Assembly: GCA_029212745.1 (NCBI GenBank)
Contig: JARGOL010000002.1
Coordinates: forward strand, 21,125-85,124
Length of the DNA stretch: 64,000 nucleotides
Source of the DNA: Alcanivoracaceae bacterium
Lineage (GTDB): Bacteria; Pseudomonadota; Gammaproteobacteria; Pseudomonadales; Alcanivoracaceae
Direction of reading: 5' to 3'
The translations under genes and the position numbers were made by a program. Positions 57,343 to 64,000 of this stretch are shown here, one piece after another. Within the stretch, counting starts at the first letter, position 1; every line of letters starts with the position of its first letter. The notes under the pieces are model-generated. The model was not told the origin of the DNA. It saw nothing but the letters and a program-made list of their open reading frames with translations, and ran no database searches.

Positions 57343-57963
57343 TCAGAGCCAGCCCTTTTCCAGCAGGGCGTCGCGCAGGGCATCACAGTGACTGCCGGCC
57401 ATGCGGTCAATCTTTTCATCCACGTTGGTGCGTGACATGACAGTCAGCGCGATCTGTTTTTCCGGGCGCACGTACAGGGTTGCCTGGGACAGCGCACTGC
57501 GGTGATCGGGCAGCTGGTCATTCGGGTCCGCCTGGTAATTCCAGGTCAGTCCGGGCTGGTACAGGTTGACGCCAAAGCGCTCAGTGGCGCCACCGGGTTG
57601 CAGGCTGCCGGCCTGGTCGGTCAGGGCGGCCAGTTGCAGCACCAGGATGCCATCCACCTGGTCGTTGCTGTCCAGCCAGCCGGTGACATTGTCACGGGTC
57701 AGGGACTGGCCATCGGGAAACACGTCATGGGAAATGATTACCCGTTCCGGGTGTCCGCCGGCAGGCGCTGACAGGCTGTCTGCGCAGTGGCGCTCATAGC
57801 GCTGTCGCACGGCATCGTCGCCGGTAACGCCGATGAGGAAAAGGGTCTCAAGCGGGCGCGCCGGCACGTCACTCTGGGTGGTCACGTCCTCCACCTGTGT
57901 CAGCGGGGCGCAGGCCGCGACGGCGGCGCTCAGGACGGTGGTCAGGGCAAGTCTCTTGATCAT
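57343..57963 (-). CDS. Predicted lipoprotein of unknown function, paralog of 59206 gene
   Basis: 206 residues. Lipobox AAVAAC at about residues 13-18, then Ala-Pro-Leu. The mature part has LIGVTGDD, QRYERHCADSLSAP, ERVIISHDVFPDG and a C-terminal CDALRDALLEKGWL. The lipoprotein at 59206 shows the same order (QRRQWERACIDALAVP, LRIVSSHMVMPG, QCRALLKTLQ). The family was not recognised. Its ATG shares a base with the stop of the CoA racemase gene, so the two are coupled. Confidence 0.75.
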   Translation of the reverse strand: MIKRLALTTVLSAAVAACAPLTQVEDVTTQSDVPARPLETLFLIGVTGDDAVRQRYERHCADSLSAPAGGHPERVIISHDVFPDGQSLTRDNVTGWLDSNDQVDGILVLQLAALTDQAGSLQPGGATERFGVNLYQPGLTWNYQADPNDQLPDHRSALSQATLYVRPEKQIALTVMSRTNVDEKIDRMAGSHCDALRDALLEKGWL

Positions 57964-59111
57964 CAGGGTTTCCTTTGTACAACCGCGTTGCTGTCCAGCA
58001 GTGACGCGATGCGCGCGTCGTCCATACCAGCATCGCGCAGTATGGCCTCGCTGTCAGCCCCGGCGGCACGCATGGAAGAGGGTGTCCCGGCGGTGCTGCG
58101 GGAAAACCGTGGTGTCGGTGCGTGCTGGACCACGCCGTCCACGCTGACAAAGCTGTTGCGGGCCTGGTTGTGGGGATGCTGCGGCGCCTCATCCAGGCCC
58201 AGCACCGGGGCGAAACAGACGTCCGTGCCCTCCAGCAGCGCACACCACTCATCGCGGGTCTTCTGGCGGAACAGGTCCTCGAGCTGCTTCTTCTGTTCCG
58301 GCCAGCGGTCGGGGTTCATCTGCTCGCCGAAAGTGGCGTCATCAAGGCCGGCTTTTTCTTTCAGCAGGGCATAGAACTGTGGCTCGATACTGCCGATGGA
58401 GACGTACTTGCCATCCCGGGTCTCATAGACATCGTAGAAGTGCGCGCCGCTGTCGAGCATGTGGGTGCCTCGGGCATCGTCAAACAGGCCGTTGCTTTTC
58501 AGGCCATAGAACATGGCCATGAGGGCGGCCGAGCCTTCATGCATGGAACAGTCAATCACCTGGCCCTGGCCGGAGCGTTGTGTTTCCAGCAGGGCGCAGG
58601 TGATGGCAAAGGCGAGCATCATGCCGCCGCCGCCGAAGTCACCCACCAGATTCAACGGCGGCACCGGTTTCTCCCCGCGGCGGCCGGTGGCATGCAGCGC
58701 GCCGGACAGCGAGATGTAATTGATGTCGTGACCAGCCGTGTGTGCCAACGGACCGTCCTGTCCCCACCCGGTCATGCGGCCATAGACCAGGCGCGGGTTG
58801 CGCGCCATGCAGGCATCCGGTCCGATGCCGAGGCGTTCTGCCACACCCGGGCGGTAGCCCTCGAAAATGGCATCGGCGGTTTCACACAGGGTCAGCACCG
58901 TCTCGATGCCCTGCGGATGCTTCAGGTCGATGGCGATATTGCGGCGGTTGCGGAACAGCACGTCATGGCCGCCGGCAGCGGACGGGTTGCCGCCAGGGCG
59001 GTCGATGGTAATCACTTCGGCACCCATGTCGGCCAGCATCATGCCGCAGAACGGTCCCGGGCCAATGCCGGCCAGTTCAAGAATTCGAATGCCTTCCAGT
59101 GGGCCTGCCAT
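57963..59111 (-). CDS. Alpha-methylacyl-CoA racemase (CoA-transferase family III)
   Basis: 382 residues opening MAGPLEGIRILELAGIGPGP. The AMACR catalytic pair is visible as the His in AGHDINYISLSG and the Asp in VGDFGGGGM, and RPGV in the EGYRPGVAERLGIGP stretch is typical. The enzyme epimerises (2R)/(2S)-methyl-branched acyl-CoAs, needed before beta-oxidation of branched chains such as pristane, which suits a hydrocarbon-degrader. Formyl-CoA transferase-type activity is less likely because the racemase residues are kept. Confidence 0.88.
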   Translation of the reverse strand: MAGPLEGIRILELAGIGPGPFCGMMLADMGAEVITIDRPGGNPSAAGGHDVLFRNRRNIAIDLKHPQGIETVLTLCETADAIFEGYRPGVAERLGIGPDACMARNPRLVYGRMTGWGQDGPLAHTAGHDINYISLSGALHATGRRGEKPVPPLNLVGDFGGGGMMLAFAITCALLETQRSGQGQVIDCSMHEGSAALMAMFYGLKSNGLFDDARGTHMLDSGAHFYDVYETRDGKYVSIGSIEPQFYALLKEKAGLDDATFGEQMNPDRWPEQKKQLEDLFRQKTRDEWCALLEGTDVCFAPVLGLDEAPQHPHNQARNSFVSVDGVVQHAPTPRFSRSTAGTPSSMRAAGADSEAILRDAGMDDARIASLLDSNAVVQRKP

Positions 59112-59205
59112 AGCTGTTACTCCTGACCGTGAACGATGGGAAGCGATGGTACCAGCACCGTGGCGGTGCGCGATTGGCCGGGTGTGTATGCGCTGGCAGT
59201 TTTGG

Positions 59206-59835
59206 TCAGGGCAGTAGCTGATGCGCCTGCAGGGTTTTCAGCAGGGCGCGGCACTGGCTGTTGGCGATGGCACCAAGATCATTGGCTTCATGGGTGGTGA
59301 GTTCCCCCTCCCAGCGGGTCTGGCCGCTGGCCGCAATCAGCCGCACGTCGGTTTGCCGGTGTGGTGTGGGCTGCTCCGGGGTATCAGCACCGAACCAGAT
59401 CTGCCAGCGCGGTGGCTGGCTTTCATGGGGCCCGCTGAAGCGCTCTTCGGAAACCTGGTTGCGTGGCGGCAGCTGCATCGGCGACAGCAGCAACCCGCTC
59501 AGCTCGGCCACCAGCACGGCAGCCAGGCCCGATTGCCGTGCCTGCGCCAGCAGGGCGTCGTTGCCCGCCTCGTACCAGCCCGGCATGACCATATGGGAGC
59601 TGACGATACGAAGGCCAGGTACGGCCAGCGCATCAATACAGGCGCGCTCCCATTGGCGGCGTTGGGCCGGGTCCGGCATGCGTGCCACCAGCAACAGGCC
59701 ATCAGCGCGGGGTGCGTTGTCGGCCAGGTAGCGGGTCTGCAGGGATGACGTGGGTGCACAGGCGGCGCTGGCCAGCAACAGCAGTGCCACAGCGCCTGGC
59801 GCGGCCAGGTTGCGGAGACGGGGGCGGGTACTCAT
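59206..59835 (-). CDS. Predicted lipoprotein of unknown function, paralog of 57343 gene
   Basis: 209 residues from the ATG at 59835 (GGGAT site); an ATG at 59841 adds two residues. Lipobox ASAAC after a hydrophobic stretch. It shares with the 57343 protein the pattern of a short strand, WERACIDALAVP, IVSSHMVMPG and a C-terminal CRALLKTLQ helix. Function unknown. It lies 94 bases from the racemase gene and 61 bases from the ceramidase stop. Confidence 0.72.
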   Translation of the reverse strand: MSTRPRLRNLAAPGAVALLLLASAACAPTSSLQTRYLADNAPRADGLLLVARMPDPAQRRQWERACIDALAVPGLRIVSSHMVMPGWYEAGNDALLAQARQSGLAAVLVAELSGLLLSPMQLPPRNQVSEERFSGPHESQPPRWQIWFGADTPEQPTPHRQTDVRLIAASGQTRWEGELTTHEANDLGAIANSQCRALLKTLQAHQLLP

Positions 59836-59896
59836 GGGCATATCCCGGTATCAGGCTGGAGTGACCAGCATACAGCCCCGGCCTGGCGGTTGCCTG

Positions 59897-61957
59897 TCAT
59901 TCGCTGGCATCGGCGGTCCCGGGCATGGCCGGGAAAGCGGCCGAATACAGCGCCTCGCGTTCGCCCCGGGACTCGACGCGGAACCGGTAGCTGCCCGGAT
60001 AGTCGGGTTCGTACCAGCGCAGTTCCCAGGTGCCGGCTGTATCGGTGGCCAGCAACTGCATGCCCAGGCCCTGGTCATCCACCCGGGTGCGCCAGTGCCC
60101 GTCGCGGAACTGCTCCACGGCAATGAGCGGACGGTGCAGTGCCAGGGCAGCGCCGGTCTCGGCCCGTACCCGGACGGACCAGAACGGTAACCGGTTTTCC
60201 ATCGCGCCAGTGAATGCCGGGCGGTCGACAAATCCGGGTGAGCCTGCAAGGGCTGTATCCGCTGGCCAGTGGGAACGGGTGACCAGGGAAAACTCGCTGC
60301 TTGCCGGCAAATCCGCCAGTTCCGCCTGAGTGCCAAGATCCCGGGCCAGGCGCACGCTCTGTTCGGTCAGGAAAGGCACAGTGCCGGGACCATACAATGT
60401 GTGCCCGCCTTCGTAGTACTGGGCGCCATATTCTTCCGGTGTCACCGCGTAACCCATATAGCCATTGGCCAGGCTGGAGATCTCTACCAGGGTGTCCGGT
60501 GAATCAAGGACGTCCCTGACGCCGGCGCGGATGCGGTTGCCCGCTTCCAGCGTCACTTCCCAGGGCACGGCCACCCATGCCAGATCATCAATGCGGATCA
60601 GCTGCAGCATGGCGCGGTGCGGAAAGCGTTGGGCCGGAAGCAGCAGTTGCAGCTTTGACAGCATCCACTGTTTCACACCCTGGCAGCCGTCGGTAAAGAA
60701 TTGGCGCGGCCAGCCTTCCTGCAGGAAAGGCAGGTACGAGATCGGGAATACCTCGTCATCATTGGCGGCACCGGCGGTGGCGGCACCGACCACGGCGCGT
60801 TCGCACAGGCCGAAGCGCTGTGGCTCAGCAAGCGCCAGTAACGCCAGCTCGCGACTGGCCACCTGGGTGCGGATGCCGCTGTGCAGGTTTTCCCCCAGTT
60901 GCCGGTGCAGCATGGTGGCGTGGCTGGCCAGGGCATTGCCGATGCGCCGGGCTTCGATGTGGCCGCGCTGGCCGGCACGGACATCCGGGTTGTTGTCGCC
61001 GTGAGTGGCCTGGAAGGGCGCATGCACGAAGGCAAACGGGTTGGCGCCACAGGCGTCGCCGCCGACGTTGTCGGTGACCCGGATGTTGCGGGCCAGGCCG
61101 GCCCAGACATCAGCATGGTAAGGCGCGGTGAACGCGGGGATGGCGGTACCGTGCACGGAAAAGCTGGTCAGCGCCGCGGCCGGGTGAAAACAGCCGTCAT
61201 CCGCACGCAGGTCGATGCGCAGCATGGTCATGCGCGGGTTGACGGCCCGGAACACGGCATCGCCCGGCAGGCTGTCCGGGTCCAGGCCCTGGTTGCGGGC
61301 CCAGGCGCCCAGCGAACGGTTTCGGGTCAGTCCCCAGGCATCGGTCTGGCCGGTGGCCACCAGCGCGTCGCGGCGGTGTTCGTAGGCATCGATCACTGCA
61401 GCCGCGATCTGCTTGCTGAGAAACTCGAACAGGGCCGGGTCGAAGCCGGCGCGGTTACTGCCGAAAACATTGTAGAAATCGCTGTCCATGTAGTTGCCCG
61501 GCCCGGTGTGGGTGTGGGTCACCAGCAGGGACAGTCCATGGGCCGGCACACTGGTGCGCGCGGCAATCAGTTCAGCCACCCGTTTATGCAGCAGCAGCGA
61601 ACCGGCACCCAGGTCCAGTTGCACCAGTGCCAGCGGTGTGCTGCCGGGGGCGTGCAGGAACACGGCGCGGGCTTTCAGCCGGGTGCGAAAGCCATCCGCG
61701 TCGGCGGCGAAAGTGGAATAACCGAACTTGGGCAGGCCGGGTGGCGGGGTGATGTCGCGCACGGCCACGCCAGCCTGAAGGTGGCTGGGGGCATCCACTT
61801 GTGCCGGGGTTTCCACGCTGAAGGCCAGGCGTGTTTCGGGGTATGCCAGAAAGGGCCATGCCTCCAGCAGCAGCGCGCCGAGCAGGGCCAGTGCGCCCAG
61901 TGACAGTCCCCAACGCCATTTTCCCGACAGCCATTTGCGCGATTGTTGCCGTGCCAT
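59897..61957 (-). CDS. Neutral/alkaline ceramidase-like hydrolase with N-terminal anchor
   Basis: 686 residues from the ATG at 61957, preceded by GGGAGAAGGGC. An N-terminal positive stretch and membrane helix (about 17-35) precede the ceramidase domain: RDITPPPGLPKFGYS, the zinc-binding VTHTHTGPGNYMDS, SVHGTA, HGDNNPDV, then SLANGYMGYAVTPEEYGAQ and an Ig-like C-terminal part. The family releases sphingosine from ceramide outside the cell. P. aeruginosa ceramidase is of similar length but secreted; here the helix may anchor it. The substrate may be environmental sphingolipid. The upstream palindrome at 62027-62060 is a likely control site. Confidence 0.85.
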   Translation of the reverse strand: MARQQSRKWLSGKWRWGLSLGALALLGALLLEAWPFLAYPETRLAFSVETPAQVDAPSHLQAGVAVRDITPPPGLPKFGYSTFAADADGFRTRLKARAVFLHAPGSTPLALVQLDLGAGSLLLHKRVAELIAARTSVPAHGLSLLVTHTHTGPGNYMDSDFYNVFGSNRAGFDPALFEFLSKQIAAAVIDAYEHRRDALVATGQTDAWGLTRNRSLGAWARNQGLDPDSLPGDAVFRAVNPRMTMLRIDLRADDGCFHPAAALTSFSVHGTAIPAFTAPYHADVWAGLARNIRVTDNVGGDACGANPFAFVHAPFQATHGDNNPDVRAGQRGHIEARRIGNALASHATMLHRQLGENLHSGIRTQVASRELALLALAEPQRFGLCERAVVGAATAGAANDDEVFPISYLPFLQEGWPRQFFTDGCQGVKQWMLSKLQLLLPAQRFPHRAMLQLIRIDDLAWVAVPWEVTLEAGNRIRAGVRDVLDSPDTLVEISSLANGYMGYAVTPEEYGAQYYEGGHTLYGPGTVPFLTEQSVRLARDLGTQAELADLPASSEFSLVTRSHWPADTALAGSPGFVDRPAFTGAMENRLPFWSVRVRAETGAALALHRPLIAVEQFRDGHWRTRVDDQGLGMQLLATDTAGTWELRWYEPDYPGSYRFRVESRGEREALYSAAFPAMPGTADASE

Positions 61958-62026
61958 CGTGCCCTTCTCCCCGTACCACATGTATGTGCAAAGCGGGCAG
62001 TGTAGAGCAAAGCCGGGAAGGGGAGA

Positions 62027-62060
62027 ATGCCAATATGGCACGAACGTACCATATTGGCAT
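62027..62060. promoter_or_regulatory. 34-bp near-perfect palindrome, operator candidate for the ceramidase gene
   Basis: Outer arms ATGCCAATATGG (62027-62038) and CCATATTGGCAT (62049-62060) are perfect inverted repeats. Including CACG/CGTA inside, each arm becomes 16 bases with one mismatch around a central AA. It lies 70-103 bases upstream of the ceramidase start and 24 bases beyond the ABC permease stop. There is no T-run, so it is not a terminator. TetR-family regulators often use sites of this design. Confidence 0.6.
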
Positions 62061-62083
62061 GAAAAGACTTTCAGCGGCGGCGG

Positions 62084-64000
62084 TCAGGCGTCCTGGCGCA
62101 AGATGGCGAGGGCCGGCGTCTGCCGGGCCCGGCGCGTGCCGAACATGCCCACGGCGATCACCAGCACGGCTGCCGGAACGGGCAATGCCAGCCAGGCGGA
62201 CAGGGGCAGGTCACCGTCAAACAGCATGACGGCCAGCGGCACCAGGGCCATGGCACATAGCAGCAGTGCGCCCACCAGCGCCATGCCTGCCAGCGCACAG
62301 AACTCGATCAGGTCGATGCGCCGCACCAGCGCATCGCTGGCACCCAGGGCGCGCAGCAGGGCCTGGTCCCCGGCACGCTGCTGTTGGCTGGCGAGCAGGG
62401 CTGCCGCCAGTACCAGCAACGCCGCTGCGATCAGCAGGCCAGCCAGCCCGATGACGGCGTTGCTGGCCTGGCTGACCACGCCCTGGGCCTTGTCCAGTAC
62501 CGCATTGACGTCCAGCAGGGTGATATGCGGAAGGGTCTGCATCAGCTCGGCCAGGCGCGCGCCATCACCGCCTGGCAGCCAGAAACTGGTCATCCAGGTG
62601 ACATCCTGCTGCGCGAATGCGCCGGGACTGAACATGAAGTAGAAGTTGGGCTCGAAACTTTCCCAGTCCACCTCGCGGATGCTGGTCACAGTGGCACTCA
62701 CGGTGCCGCGGCTGGTGACGAAGCTGAGCCGGTCGCCGATGGCCAGTTGCAGGGCGTCGGCCAGACGTTCTTCCACCGATACCTCAGCGGTGGCGTCACC
62801 GTGCCAGTCGCCGTCCACCACCCGGTTGCTGTCCGGCAGCTGCGTATTTTCGGTCAGTGCCAGGTCACGGTTCAGGGCCCGTTCGGCACGGTCGTTCTCC
62901 TTGGTGACGGCGTCCCGTACCGGGGCATCATTGATCAGCGTGAGGCGGCCCCTGACGATGGGGTAGAGCGGCTCGCTGCGGGCCCCGTGCCGTTCCTGCC
63001 AGCTTGCCAATGTCTCCAGGTCCTGGTCGAACAGATTGATGACGAAGAAGTTGGGTGCTTTCTGTGGCAATTGCTGGCGCCATTGTTCCAGCAGTGCCTG
63101 GCCAGACAACGCTGCCAGTGTCAGCACGGCCAGTGAAATGGTCAGCGCCGATACCAGTGGCAGTGTCAGCGCCGGGCGGCGGGTCAGGCGTCGCAGTGCC
63201 ATGCCGTAGCGGCTGCCGATGCGATGGCTGACGCGACTGGTGGCGGCCAGCGCCGGCCAGGCCAGCAGGGGCAGCAGCGCGCCGCTGAGGCCCAGGGCCA
63301 GCACCAGCAGGCCGCTGTCAGATACCGACCCGGTCAGCAATGCTGCCAGCACCATGGGGGTCAGCAGGGCAGCCGCCAGTGCCAGGGTCGTGGCACTGGC
63401 CGCCGGCTGGACGTTGCGATTGAGTACCGCCAGCGTCGGGGTATTCAGCAGTGCCTGGATGCGTGGCAACACGAAGCCGGCAAATAGCAGCAGTGGCGCT
63501 GCCAGCATGGCCAGCCAGTGTTGCCAGCCGGCCGCGCTGCCCGGTTCCAGGTCGAAGGCGAGGCGCACGCCCTGGGCTACCAGGGTGCCGGCCAGGCAGC
63601 CGGCCAGGATCACCGGGAGGGCGCCGGCACATTCTTCCACCAGCAGGCGCCGGGCCACGTGCGACTGGCTGGCCCCGAAGGTGCGCAACAGGGCCACGGT
63701 GCGCGCGCGCCGGCGGGTGCGTACGCCGGTGGCCAGGTACAGCGCTGCGCCACAGAGCAATGCCACCAGCAGCACGGCCAGGCTCATCCACAGGGTCAGC
63801 TGGCGCAACGGGCCCAGGGAGCGCAGCGCGGCGTTGTCCACGGTTTCCAGTTCCTGGTCTGGCCGCAGGGTGTCTGCCAGCCTTGTCTCCAGCGCGTCTG
63901 CGTCGCTACTGGCAATCAGTGTGCGGTGCCTGTAGCGCGTGCCCGGGCCGATCACGCCGCTGGCCGCAAAGCCCGCCGCCAGCACACCCACCGCCGTCGC
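62084..64000 (-). CDS. FtsX-like ABC transporter permease (YbbP type), start outside window
   Basis: At least 638 codons, open at the right edge. The FtsX fold is clear: TM helices at the start of each half enclose a large periplasmic domain, with LRTFGASQSHVARRLLVEE and LLRALGASDALVRRIDLIE as the two cytoplasmic coupling signatures and a terminal ALAILRQD. YbbP permeases pair with the YbbA ATPase and are often near TesA. They may handle lipoproteins or lipids. Its ATPase partner should lie further right. Confidence 0.87.
   Translation of the reverse strand, partial: ATAVGVLAAGFAASGVIGPGTRYRHRTLIASSDADALETRLADTLRPDQELETVDNAALRSLGPLRQLTLWMSLAVLLVALLCGAALYLATGVRTRRRARTVALLRTFGASQSHVARRLLVEECAGALPVILAGCLAGTLVAQGVRLAFDLEPGSAAGWQHWLAMLAAPLLLFAGFVLPRIQALLNTPTLAVLNRNVQPAASATTLALAAALLTPMVLAALLTGSVSDSGLLVLALGLSGALLPLLAWPALAATSRVSHRIGSRYGMALRRLTRRPALTLPLVSALTISLAVLTLAALSGQALLEQWRQQLPQKAPNFFVINLFDQDLETLASWQERHGARSEPLYPIVRGRLTLINDAPVRDAVTKENDRAERALNRDLALTENTQLPDSNRVVDGDWHGDATAEVSVEERLADALQLAIGDRLSFVTSRGTVSATVTSIREVDWESFEPNFYFMFSPGAFAQQDVTWMTSFWLPGGDGARLAELMQTLPHITLLDVNAVLDKAQGVVSQASNAVIGLAGLLIAAALLVLAAALLASQQQRAGDQALLRALGASDALVRRIDLIEFCALAGMALVGALLLCAMALVPLAVMLFDGDLPLSAWLALPVPAAVLVIAVGMFGTRRARQTPALAILRQDA

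Overview
The window reads as chromosome of a GC-rich gammaproteobacterium. The block gyrA-serC-pheA-hisC-tyrA/aroA-cmk-rpsA-ihfB, a polysaccharide locus starting shortly after ihfB and ending in wbpM, the tyrA-aroA fusion, and the mtaD-ubiG-mupP-yciK cluster opposite gyrA together recall Pseudomonas and its marine relatives. An Alcanivorax-like oil-degrader is my best guess, but that is inference from gene order, not a database match.

Layout. (1) 1-9.8 kb: a TRAP-type transport region on the minus strand, with a fused DctQ/DctM permease cut by the left edge, a TatT-like lipoprotein and four paralogous AdeT-like periplasmic solute-binding proteins, interrupted by a plus-strand ABC1/UbiB-type kinase. 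(2) 9.9-13.4 kb: minus-strand operon mtaD-ubiG-mupP-yciK (methylthioadenosine/SAH deamination, ubiquinone methylation, MurNAc-6-P recycling phosphatase, SDR). (3) 13.6-26.9 kb: plus-strand housekeeping genes for DNA gyrase, serine and aromatic/histidine biosynthesis, CMP kinase, ribosomal protein S1, IHF-beta, LapA/LapB (LPS assembly control) and PyrF. (4) 27-48.6 kb: a ComEA-like protein, then a long surface-polysaccharide (probably O-antigen or capsule) locus. It has UDP-glucuronate supply (ugd, epimerase, galU, pgi, and a second Ugd that has lost its catalytic cysteine), an unknown beta-propeller protein, two GT4 transferases, a Wzx flippase, a sulfotransferase on the opposite strand, a complete UDP-L-FucNAc pathway (fnlABC-like) with its transferase, and a WbpV/WbpL/acyltransferase/WbpM end module. 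No Wzy polymerase is recognisable. (5) 48.8-54 kb: purE-purK, then a minus-strand pair of a large membrane ATPase and an MscS channel. (6) 54-64 kb: tRNA-Thr(CGU) followed by two tandem copies of its 3' end plus terminator, a 4-hydroxybutyryl-CoA dehydratase-like enzyme, msrA-msrB, two related small lipoproteins flanking an alpha-methylacyl-CoA racemase, a membrane-anchored neutral ceramidase with a near-perfect 34-bp palindrome upstream, and an ABC-type FtsX-like permease cut by the right edge.

The most unusual items are the degenerate second Ugd kept intact inside a tightly overlapping operon, the ATPase-MscS pair, the multi-receptor TRAP cluster, the tRNA-derived tandem repeats and two strong palindromes in promoter regions. 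No CRISPR array, IS element or prophage was seen.
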